From Hypericum androsaemum (taxonomy: Eukaryota; Streptophyta; Magnoliopsida; Malpighiales; Hypericaceae): a DNA stretch of 64,000 nt. This document shows, piece after piece, positions 37,253 through 46,545 of the stretch. Positions within the stretch are counted from its first letter, which is position 1. Each line of letters starts with the position of its first letter. The notes beneath the pieces are model-generated. The model saw only the letters and a program-made list of their open reading frames with translations. It ran no database searches and was not told where the DNA came from. The stretch lies in assembly GCA_963995505.1 (NCBI GenBank), contig OZ023184.1, positions 5,580,001 through 5,644,000 of the forward strand. Reading direction: 5' to 3'. Made by a program: the position numbers and the translations under genes.

Positions 37253-37747
37253 GTGCCCGGCGGCCGATGAGCTGCCGGCGGCGCCGGGAGTCTCAGAGAC
37301 GGGGTTTGGGTTTTATTTGGGGATTTTGGGTTGGGTTTTATTTGGGTTGGGGATTTGCTGTAATCTATGTATAGTGAAGGAGTTAATGAAAGAGGGGAAT
37401 GGGTTTGTGAAGGGGGGGAGCGGTTAAAGAGATGGCGAAGGAGACGAGATTAATGGAGAAACCTTCGGGAGGAGACGAGAGCGAGAGCTCCAGGACGCGC
37501 TAAAGCACATTGCAAAAGAGACGCTCTCTCAAAATAAACAAATACTTAGAGAACCTGAATTAGTTAATTTAGTAGGCGTTCGATATAGATTTATGAAAGA
37601 GATACTTTTATACTTTAGTACAAACAAACAAATATTTTTGTTATAGATTTATGAAAGAGATCTCTAGTTTGGACTATTAAAAATATAACAATATTAAATA
37701 CTTATCTCTAGAGCTTGAATTAGTTAGTTTAGTAGGCGTTCCAGACA

Positions 37748-38048
37748 ATGATCATGAAATAACTTGTCTAAAACCAATGCGAAAGGGACAATGACAATGA
37801 AGGGAACAGCGTGATGGTACACAACAATGCGGGGGATGGACGTCTTGTCCAAGGCTGCATTTAACAAAGGAATGAGCAATTATGTTCTTGTTTTTTTATT
37901 AAAAAAAATAAGAACATAATTGCTCATTCTTTCTTAAGTGCAGCCTTGGACAAGACGTCCACCCCCGCATTGTTGTGTACCATCACACTGTTCCCTTCAT
38001 TGTCATTGTCCCTTTCGCATTGGTTTTAGACAAGTTATTTCATGATCA
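37748..38048. repeat. Near-perfect palindrome from WAT1 exon 1
   Basis: The left arm (37748-37890) and right arm (37906-38048) are inverted copies about 143 bp long, differing by only a handful of bases: C/T in the AGCGTG stretch, one extra A in GGGGGATGG, and a few changes near TTAACAAAGG. The spacer is about 15 bp of T and A. Both arms consist of WAT1 exon 1 sequence. In the intact copy the order is segment X (end of exon 1) then Y; here it reads X, inverted Y, Y, inverted X. A single-strand transcript would fold into a hairpin of about 140 bp. Confidence 0.93.
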
Positions 38049-38859
38049 TCCTCTGGAACCAGCTAGGAACTATTTGGCTACCCATCGATGCTTTCAAATT
38101 AATTTTGGTTAATTTTCTTGGAACGTTATATATATGAAATAACGAGCAAACAATGACACACAAAATAAAAGAGGATTATTTATCTAACAAAATATTATCT
38201 CAACTCTCTAGAATGAGAATCCGGGGATTCCGCTCCACGTCTTGGAGAAATGAATATATATATAGGCACTAACCTAAAAGCAAAAGGGCCCGTCAAATCC
38301 AAAAGACGGGTTAATTTAATTTGAAAACAATTTACTTTAGTACCTTATAGTATCACAGATTCTCACTTAAGTATCCTGTAGTTTAAAACGCATATAACAA
38401 ATCTAACTTATTTCAACTTTTATCAAAAATAGGTCCCGGGCAGCCAAGGTAGCTGCCCACGATTTTTTTTCAAAACGACGCAGTTTTGACGCCTATGTGG
38501 ACCGCCACCTCAACATTTTACCATCTGCATAACATATGATGTGTGAAATTTTTTCAAAATGATCCTTAATTTTTTATAAACACTCAAAAAACCCCTACAT
38601 CTTCTTCCCCTCTCCACCTCTCTCCTTTCTCTCCGGCAAGCAAAACCCAAAATCCAATTTTCCCACCAACAAGAAATAAAAAAAAATTCCAAACCAAGAA
38701 CACCACCAACCTTTTAATCTCCTCACCTAAATGCAACAAAATTCCATACCCAAATCCCAGACTTCGAACACGATTAAAGGGACAACGACCATTTTGTTAA
38801 CCAATTAAGCTCATTATTTAAAACAAACACACACACACAGATTAAAATATACCAGGCTT

Positions 38860-39240
38860 GAAGAAGATGGAGAAGTCGAAGTCCATGGCCTTGAGGACGG
38901 AGTTCTCCTTCTTGTTAGCGAAGAGGAAGTTCTCGAGCTTGAGATCTCAGTGCATCACCCCGTTGACGTGGCACATATGTACGACTTTAGCGACGGTGTG
39001 GGCGACGGCGGCAGCTGTGCGCTCGGAGGCGCACCACGTTGGAGTGACCCGGTAGCGTTGCCGTGATTGCGACCTCCTGTCGAACGTCCTTCACGTCGAC
39101 CGCCGTCCAGAGCTTTCGCGTGTCCCGGTCCGTGCAGAGGTAGGTGATACTGATTACCGAACTCCCCGCAGCCCAGCGTGTACTTGTCCGTGATCCGAAA
39201 GAGCAGGACTGGGTCCTTGAGCACCCGGAACACCCTCGGG
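38860..39240 (-). pseudogene. Captured fragment of a calcium-dependent protein kinase
   Basis: On the minus strand, in shifting frames, this encodes pieces of a CDPK kinase domain in order: ITDKYTLG, a Gly-rich EFG block, [53 protein letters not shown], then [30 protein letters not shown]. The catalytic loop HRDLKPEN is present as H-stop-DLKLEN: Arg has become TGA, consistent with a CpG C-to-T change. DFG is altered to DFD. The autoinhibitory and EF-hand parts are absent. It is a decayed captured fragment and has no kinase function. Confidence 0.78.
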
Positions 39241-39585
39241 GAGGAGCTCGAATAAGGATTTTTTTGATTAGGTTTTGGCCTTGGGTCATGAGAGGCGTAG
39301 GGGAGATCATGAGAGAGAGAGAGAGAAGAAGGACAGGGAAGAGAGAGAATGAGAGAGAAAGGGGAAGGCTTTTTAAAACTTATAAATAAATTAGGTACTA
39401 TTTTGATAATTTACCTAATATCACGTTAGAATCGAATAATCTTTGTCATTACCAACTTGGTAATCCACATAGGCATCAAAACTTTGTCGTTTTGACAAAA
39501 AACTCACGGGCTGCTGCCCGGGCTGCACAAGATCTATTTTTGATAAAAATTAAAATAGGTTGGACTTGTTCTATGCGTTTTAAAC

Positions 39586-40512
39586 CACATGGTTAGAGAT
39601 GGCAATGGGCAGGATCCGGGTATGATCCATAGGTTCCAGATCCTTACCCTCTTTTTAAATGGTCGATCCAGATCCTTACCCTTATCCTCTTTAAAAATAA
39701 AGATTCGAACAGGATCTGGGTCCTAAAAAACCGGATAGGATCATGGCAACCCGCGGGTCCGTATTTTTTATAAAATATTTAATTCAAAAAAATTAAATTA
39801 TCTTTTGATAGTTTTCAAATAGCAATGGGATATTTTCATTCATTAAACATATCAATACAAAGAAATCAAACAAGCAAATCAAAAAAAGTTGAAGTTGGGT
39901 AAGTTAAAATTGAGAATTTGGTTCGTGATTTTCACTGCTATTACTTGGGGCCTGTGGTTGCTTTATAATGGTATTATCTTCAATGAGGCGAGGTGCGATA
40001 ATGAGCTTCTCTTGAATTCTGTGCTCTTTCATGCCCAAGAGTGGGTCTTTTGGACGGATGCCTCGATCATTCACAATCAATCACTGCTCACTTTCTTGAT
40101 TGCCTACAAAGATTTATAGGTCCCTCTTCTTCACCTCTTGAGATTGAAGGAACGTTTTGGTCGGAGGTGAGATTGTAACCGATGTAAATATCGGGCATCT
40201 GTATCTTGTCTTTCTTTTTTCGCTTGCTCTGTTTTGAATTTTTGATTTAATAAAGAATATTTATCTACCAAAAAAATTGAGAATTTGGTATTATGTCTAA
40301 TAATTGATATATATTTATTAATTTAAAAAATTCGGGTAGGATCAGGGCAGGATCCTATAGATCCATATCCATGCCCTTATCCTTTTAAAATATCAGGATC
40401 CGGGCAGGATTAGGGTCCAGACCCGGTCAAAGTCAACGGGTCTTGGACCCTTTGGGTCTGGATCACGGTAGACCCTCGGAGTAAGGGTCTAATTGACATC
40501 CCTACACATGGT
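39586..40512. mobile_element. Non-autonomous hAT element nested in Pack-MULE
   Basis: Spans 39594-40504 and is flanked by the exact 8-bp duplication CACATGGT (39586-39593 and 40505-40512), the hAT target size. The termini are short inverted repeats TAGAGATGGCAATGGG and, from the other end, TAGGGATGTCAATTAG, a typical plant hAT end. Subterminal GGATC-rich repeats (GCAGGATCCGGG, CAGATCCTTACCC) occur near both ends. No transposase; the interior holds a LINE fragment. Confidence 0.92.
39906..40289 (+). mobile_element. 5'-truncated LINE fragment nested in hAT element
   Basis: About 350 bp (39923-40272) flanked by the exact 17-bp duplication AAAATTGAGAATTTGGT (39906-39922 and 40273-40289) with a short A run at its 3' end after an AATAAAG-type signal. 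The open frame WFVIFTAITWGLWLLYNGI resembles the region after the zf-RVT domain near the end of plant LINE ORF2. It is therefore the 3' end of a LINE that integrated with severe 5' truncation. Confidence 0.85.
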
Positions 40513-40962
40513 ACCTAAGTAAAAATATGTGATACTACAGAGTATTAAAGTGAATTTTTCCTATTTAATTTTGAGCAAAATTTTTTGTATCAAATTTTAA
40601 TACGATGATTCTTCATGGATTATATTATTGGTGCTTTCCTAGTGTGATGATACTATCATTTCATTGGTTTGTCTTTGCGATTACTTTTTAGTGGTTTTAT
40701 GTCCGGGGGGAATTACCTTTTCCAATCAATTTGTTTTTTTTCTTTCCTTTTTGTGTACTTTTATCAATTTGATAAAATATGGAGGGTGAGATATATATTC
40801 CATGTCCCTTTGATTTGATTTTATTAATTTTTTATATGTTTACAATATTATCTTGTTAATTTATCGAAATCACTAAGTTTGTAAGGTGGACCATCATAAA
40901 TATCATTTCAATAGATAATTAATTTATACTGTGTTAATTTAGTAAAGTTTTAATGTCCTACC

Positions 40963-42891
40963 AACTAGTTGAATCCCTACGCTACATGGGAGAATCAACA
41001 GCGAAACCTTTCAATACATCTTGGACAAGGCCCAATCTAGACTGGCGGGGTGGAAAGAGAAGTACCTAACCTTGGCTGGTAGGATTACGCTAACAAGATC
41101 TATCCTCTCCACTCTTCCTTTTTATGCCATGCAGGTTATCTCACTCCCTCCGAATCTATGCGAAAAGCTTGACAAAATCAGCCGATCTTTTATCTGGGGA
41201 GATACCACGGAATGCAGAAAAGTGCACCTGGTAAACTGGAAGGAGGTATGCATGCCCAAAGCTATGGGAGGTTTGGGCATCCGTAGTGCGAAACAGGCTA
41301 ATAGCGCACTGATAACCAAACTTGCTTGGCGGTTTATCACCAATCCTACGACTACTTGGGCTCATATCCTAAGCAGAAAGTACGGAAAAGGTAATAGCCT
41401 CCTCTCGATGGGTGTTTCAGTTTCGAGACCCTCCGCCATCTGGAGAGGCCTTGCTAAAGCTGCCGGTCAGTTAAACCTAGGATTGAGATGGACTATTGGG
41501 GATGGTCAGAAGACTTGTTTCTGGCTGGATGAGTGGCTCCCTGGCGAACAGGCTCTGGTGATGCATTTATCTGCTTTTGTGCCGTATGACCACCTTCACC
41601 GGAAGGTTTATGATTACTGGTGCACGATAAATGGGTGGAAGTGGGAACTACTGGACGGATTGCTACCAGATGAGACAAAGGCCAAATTGCTAGCTATTGT
41701 GGTGGATAACCCGGGCTCAACCACTGATTCTTACTCTTGGAGGTTCTCAGACTCGGGTGAATTCACGACCAAGTCTGCCTACCTCGCATTAGTGAAGGGC
41801 CAGCAGGTACCATCGACATCGCCCACCCAATGGGAGAGCATCTGGAAACTTAGAGTCCCTGAAAAGATCCGCACATTCCTATGGGCTTGTCTCAAAGGCA
41901 GGATTATGACCAACAAAGAGAGGCATCGGCGGAAGTTTGGTCCTGATCCCTATTGCCTACATTGCAGAGACCAACAGGAGACTATCCTACACCTGCTCAG
42001 AGATTGCCCCAAGGCGAGACTTGTCTGGTGTGACTTACTCCCAGAGGAGGGGCGCCAGTACTTCTTCACCCTGGATGTGCAGTCTTGGTTTCACCAGAAC
42101 TTGAAGTGCTCTTTGAAGATAGGGACTGATACTAAGTGGAACACCGTGTTTACCAGCACGGTTTGGTGGATTTGGAAATGGCAAAACAACTTAGCTTTTG
42201 CAAGGAATGACACACCACCAGATAAAGCTGGCTTTATCCGATCCCAGGCGGCCGAGTTTGAATTGGCCTGGAGCAACTCTATGTCGAAGGAGGCCATTCG
42301 GGGCAAAGGGGATGTTGGAACCAAGTTCTGGACTTGCCCTGCGGGTGGTTCCTACAAGCTCAATACCGAAGGATGCTCCAAAGGTAACCCTGGCAGGGCA
42401 GGATGTGGTGGTGTTTTGAGGGACTCTACTGGACGATGGTGTATGGGTTTTGCCCAGAACTCGGGGCATTGTGATGCGATAAGTGCAGAAATTTGGAGAT
42501 TGTGGAGAGGGCTCCAGTTGATTGAAGTAGGTAATTTTCGACCAGTAGAGGTGGAGACTGACTAAAGAACAGCCTTCAGATACCTAGCCGAGAGGGTAGC
42601 GAGTGGCAACCCGCTAACCGTACTCGTGAGTAAATGCAGGGACCTCATCCGCCGTCACGGGCAAATTAAGGTCAACTTATGTAATCGTGCTAGCAATAGA
42701 GTAGCCGATTGGCTTGCTAATTTTGCACTCGATGCTCCCTGTGGACTTTATGTACTTGAGAACCCCCTGATGGATGTGGCTCCCTCTTAACGGAAGACAT
42801 CCCCTGTCCTTTCCCTGTAATAGCTTAGTATTATTTCAATGAAAGGGTGCATACACCCACCATTTCCACCCAAAAAAAACTAGTTGAATCC
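40963..42891 (+). mobile_element. 5'-truncated L1-type LINE, 14-bp TSD
   Basis: A 1.9-kb insertion bounded by AACTAGTTGAATCC on both sides (40963-40976 and 42878-42891), with an A8 tail directly before the second copy. These are the marks of target-primed reverse transcription. Only the 3' third of ORF2 is present (separate entry), followed by a 90-bp 3' UTR. Confidence 0.93.
40988..42790 (+). pseudogene. LINE ORF2 C-terminus: RT thumb, zf-RVT, RNase H
   Basis: The frame opens at the truncation point with INSETFQYILDKAQSRLAGW, the end of the reverse transcriptase domain. It continues through AGRITLTRSILSTLPFYAMQ and the zf-RVT domain (CLHCRDQQETILHLLRDC) to an RNase H-like domain (KLNTEGCSKGNPGRAGCGGV, SAEIWRLWRGLQL, NRVADWLANFAL). 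An in-frame TAA at 42563 interrupts VETD-S-RTA; the rest is open to a TAA at 42788. The first RNase H acid is Glu (NTEG) where the family has Asp. The polymerase core (YxDD) is missing, so this copy cannot transpose. Confidence 0.9.
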
Positions 42892-43513
42892 TTTTAAGGT
42901 AACGTGTCCCTCACTAGTCAATCTATAAGACTATAACGTCCTAATCAAGGACCATTCCCCATTAAATAAAAATTGGGCCATCCTTCCATAACCAGTAAAA
43001 GTTAATTCGATAATTCACCCTTCAAAATAGAAAACAGGATGGTGGGAGTTATTACTGATACGAGATGGGAAAGAAAATTATTGATATGTAATGGGAATTT
43101 TCTGGAGCCAATTGAAGTCCCAACTACTATTTGGTCCTTCCTCACCAACAACTTTCTTATTATATTTGAGAGATTTTTATTTTAAAGGTATTATCTAGTT
43201 CAAATTTTGAATTTATCATTTTAGTAGACCGAATAACAAGTGCTATAAATTTTTACTTTTTAGATTAATTGTTAAGAGAATTGTTATATTTCAACCAGAT
43301 CTATACACTAATATTAAATATTTATTGAGAGAACTTTGATATTTATCGAAAATCTCACCCAACTCAAAATTGTATTAGTTAGTCTAATTGAACGAATAAT
43401 AAATATTATAATCAAAGAAACAGTGGCTTCTTCATTACAGTTATCCTGGTCGATGGGCAGTACGAGAAAATCTACCGAATGCGGGATGATGATTCCTCTG
43501 TCCGAAACGATTC

Positions 43514-46200
43514 CCCGGAGAGAGCTTATTCCGCAATATGTTGCTCGATCCCCTCGAAGTAGGGACGTCGAGGATCGTCGGTTCATTTCGAAAATGGAAC
43601 GAAAAGGAAAACTGGATGCAAGTTGAAACGGCATAATTTCAGTACACTTCTACTAGTCAGCTGTACGAAACACTATACTTGGTGGTGTTTAAATCGTACT
43701 GGAAACAACTTATAGGGTCACTTTGATTCTATTTGGCTTATGTCCCCATTAGGGTATGTCTTCCAAATCCAGTGATTGCTGCTTAAAGCCTTCCTTCCCG
43801 CCGGCAACTGCACCTGATGTCTGCTCTACGGGTTTCATCGCTTGATCATCAGGTTCCGATGATGGGTGTTCGTAGTCCTTGCTTTTACCCCATACTACCA
43901 GATACAAGCCTCCAACTATGACGATTGCGCCGATTACCCTGCATCAAATCAAAGATTCGGGTCGGAACAGAATGGATGACATCGAAGATCCGAGTTGGAA
44001 TCGAATGGAAAAGGAGTTTCTGGCTGTTCTTTACCTTCCCAAGAACATCTGCTCTCCCAAGAGGATGGAGCTCATGACTGCAACTATGACCATGCACAGC
44101 GGGCTGAATGCGGTGACGAAAACTGGTCCTCTTTCTTTCATTACCACTCCTTGGATGTAATAAGCTAATCCGGAGCAGACAACCCCCTGCATCCATTCGT
44201 TTTCGAAACGCGAGACATCATCGAACGAACTAGAGCCGGTGGCGCAGCCAGAAATATAGTATTGAAGGTGAATTACTGGGTGGATTAGGTGAAGTAAGTA
44301 TAATCTTACACTGTAAACTGCTGCAAATAACTTGGTGTCCCAGCTTATAGACCAGACAGCCGTATTTCCTCGTTCCATGATGAGCGCTACTACGCTACCT
44401 GCTATCGTGCCGAAGAGACAGATCCATGCCGTAAGAGAGAGCTCTGTGGGATATGTTTTCAGTGTGATTGCCTGCAAAACAAAAGCAGACAGTAACAAAT
44501 TAGAGAATGTAATTCCAAACCGACGAAAATTAGTCGGGTCTCGAGTTCGAGGAATAAGAATCCACCAACTTACTTGTAGAGTCATGAAACACGCCCAGCA
44601 GAAGCACCCAATGGTGATCAATAGGGCACCAATTATGCAGTGGTGGAGATCTATCGCTCCTGCTTGCTGTCCATGGAAATCTGATTTGGGCCTAAACATG
44701 TCTACAATTGGGCCTCTCACTAAAGTCATGATCATAGCCCCAGCTACTGTAGCAATTGTCCCGGCTATCTTGGCTTGGCTGTGGACAGATCTAATCCTCA
44801 CATTCTCGAGCCTGCCACGACAAAAATCAGTTTCAGAGGCATGCAGAGAGTGAAAATTTATTCGAACGAACAAGAAAGTTCTGGGTTCAATTCGTTGTAA
44901 TTATAGTTCTCGTGTTCTAACATGATTAGTCACCAACCATAGTGAATGGTTGATATTAATTGAATTCGGCTTTTTAAAAGTTCGTACATTAAAAGATTTA
45001 GATTTCAAAAAAAAAAATTTAAGTTTGATCCCACCTTAGGATCCAAGCCATAACAAAGGTGATGGCAGGAAGAATATTGATAATAGCAGCTGCAAATGTT
45101 GCTGTTGTGTACTTCATGCCTAAGAAATACAAGTTCTGGTCGATCACCGGCCTGCCAAAGGAAATTAAAAATACATGTTACAATGTCCCAATTCATGCTT
45201 CAATCCATTCCACAAAATATTAATTATAAGCTAAATACATATACTCTAAATTGGGCTATAGAGGTTGAAAATTACTCCAATATACTCAGCGCCAATATCT
45301 TGATGAAATCTGAACGAGTCATTTTGGGCCTAACTTTTCTGCAAAATAACACGTTATCAATCAAATGTAAGTTCATCCGAGTTTCAATATACTTCGGTAC
45401 AAACAAACAATACTTAAATCAACTGATTTATTATAGATTTATCAAAGAGATCTCTAATTCGGGCCATTAAAAATGTAACAGTATTAAATACTTATCTCGA
45501 GAGTCTGAATTAGTTAGTTTAACAGGTGTTCGAGACAAGGATCATGAAATAACCTGTCTAAAACCAATGCGAAAGGGGCAATGACAATGAAGGCAACAGC
45601 GTGACGGTACACAACAAAAACATAATTGCTCATTCCTTTGTTAAGTGCAGCCTTGGACAAGACGTCCATCCCCGCGAGACCAACTTGTAAGAACACAACG
45701 GCGATGAAAGGCTTCATCCTCTTGAACCAGCTAGGAACTGTTTGGCTACCCATCTCGATGCTTTCAAATTAATTTTTGTTAATTTTCTTGGAACGTTATA
45801 TATAGAAATAAAGAGCAAACAATGACCCACAAAATAAAAGAGGATGATTTATCTCACAAAATGTTATCTCAACTATATAGAATGAGAACCCGGGGATTCC
45901 ACTCAACGTCTTGGAGAAATGAATATATATAGGCACTACCAAACAGGGTCAAATCCAAAGGACGGGTTAATTCAAATTCGAGCAAAACTCTTTCTATCAA
46001 ATTTTAATACAATGTTTGTTCACGAATTATATTATTAGTGTTTTCCTAGTGTGATGATTCTATCATTCATTGGTTTGTCTTTGTGATTACTTTTTAGTGG
46101 TTTTATGTCCCAGTGGAATTACCTTTTCCAATCAATTTGTTTTTTTTTCCTTTTTGTGTACTTTTATCAATTTGATTGAATCTGGAAGGTGAGATATATA
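43514..46200. repeat. Duplication block B (intact WAT1 copy and flanks)
   Basis: Direct repeat partner of block A, about 10.9 kb away in the same orientation. It includes the 3' flank, all seven exons and introns, and about 450 bp upstream of the start codon. Identity by eye is about 90 percent or more in exons. Confidence 0.88.
43749..45753 (-). CDS. WAT1-related EamA-family membrane transporter
   Basis: Plant nodulin MtN21/UMAMIT family (drug/metabolite transporter superfamily), with two EamA repeats and about ten membrane helices. Members move amino acids, auxin or other metabolites; the substrate here is unknown. Seven exons (minus strand, in order): 45753-45554, 45338-45276, 45151-45035, 44811-44574, 44471-44310, 44186-44035 and 43938-43749, giving 373 residues, the usual size. 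Landmarks are VPSWFKRMKPFIAVVFLQVG, YRHAVAFIVIAPFALVLDRK, PVIDQNLYFLGMKYTTATFA, INILPAITFVMAWILR, GTIAGSVVALIMERGN, SGLAYYIQGVVMKERGPVF and GLYLVVWGKSKD. All borders are GT-AG and no stop interrupts the frame. The ATG lies directly before GSQTVPSW. A degenerate duplicate lies downstream on the same strand at 32830-38090. Confidence 0.93.
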
Positions 46201-46545
46201 TTCCATGTCCCTTTGATTTGTTGCAATTCTCTCTTGTCATGCAATCCGAGTCCATAAGATATTCCTTGTTGAGTGCCTGATCAACCAATTTGTGCTTTTA
46301 TTTATTTGTTGCACTCATTTCTTTTTCTTTTTTTAACGAGACATCACCAATTAAGTAAATTAACAAATTGACAAATTATTCTATTTTAAACAGAGCTCGA
46401 TATAATGCGGAAGGTGAGATATATATTCCCTGTCCCTATTGATTTGAGGCGATTCTCTATTGTCATGCAATCTCAGTCGTCCCGCCTCAATGGGGGCATA
46501 AGAGATTCCTTTGTGAGTGCTTGATCAACCAATTTGTGCTTTTTA
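46186..46545. repeat. Two-copy direct repeat upstream of WAT1-related gene
   Basis: The stretch GGTGAGATATATATTCC ... CAACCAATTTGTGCTTTT occurs at 46186-46297 and again, more diverged, at 46410-46540. A third partial copy lies in block A near 40787. It is probably a local tandem duplication. Confidence 0.7.

Larger units (their letters stand above)
34535..37540 (-). mobile_element. LINE ORF1 remnant inserted in WAT1 pseudogene intron
   Basis: Compared with the intact duplicate, about 3 kb of extra DNA begins after GTAAGTTCATCC and ends just before ACTTTAGTACAAACAAACAA. It carries, on the minus strand, ORF1 (gag-like) of a plant L1-type LINE in two parts. The reverse transcriptase ORF2 is missing. 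A further 700-bp stretch without recognisable coding (about 35845-36555) splits ORF1, probably a later insertion. I see no clear poly-A tail or target duplication, so boundaries are approximate. The right edge (37540-37600) partly repeats sequence found again at 37620-37740. Confidence 0.75.
32830..38090 (-). pseudogene. WAT1-related transporter pseudogene (copy A)
   Basis: Exons 2 to 7 of a WAT1-like gene remain on the minus strand, clearly homologous to the intact copy at 43749-45753. Exon 4 (about 33673-33929) and exon 5 (about 33390-33556) are still open. Exon 6 has a 16-bp deletion at about 33207, which shifts the frame, and a GGA-to-TGA stop in ILL-GEQ. Exon 7 carries a 2-bp AT insertion (near 33018) giving an immediate TAG. 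Exon 2 (about 34430-34492) is separated from exon 1 by a 3-kb LINE-related insertion. Exon 1 at 37740-38090 has become a palindrome and lost about 40 bp next to the start. No functional EamA transporter can be made. Confidence 0.9.
38314..40571. mobile_element. Pack-MULE with CDPK fragment, 9-bp TSD
   Basis: The element 38323-40562 is flanked by the exact 9-bp duplication ATTTAATTT (38314-38322 and 40563-40571). The duplicated block B has only one copy of this region (TTAATTCAAATTCGAGC at 45969), confirming an insertion. The arms are about 200-bp inverted repeats (TTACTTTAGTACCTTATAGT ..., GTTTAAAACGCAT, CCCGGGCAGC, AAAACGACGCAGTTTTGACG, CCTATGTGGA). The right arm is split by a hAT element at 39594-40504. 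The interior carries a piece of a protein kinase gene. Same family as 16556-17193. Confidence 0.9.
32619..40800. repeat. Duplication block A (degenerate WAT1 copy and flanks)
   Basis: Direct copy of 43514-46200, beginning with the shared CCGGAGAGAGCTTATT and ending after the shared stretch around TTACCTTTTCCAATCAATTTG (40700-40730 against 46120-46140). Block A has grown from about 2.7 to 8.2 kb through insertions at about 34535-37600 and 38323-40562. Because block B keeps the uninterrupted sequence, it serves as the empty-site control. Confidence 0.88.

Noticed and set aside
44332..44853. 173-codon plus-strand frame over the WAT1-related gene
   Set aside because: Antisense shadow of exons 4 and 5, spanning an intron; the minus strand encodes a recognised transporter.
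44031..44873. 280-codon continuous minus-strand frame read as one protein
   Set aside because: It reads through two introns that carry consensus borders; the spliced model matches the family and the unspliced one inserts unconserved residues.
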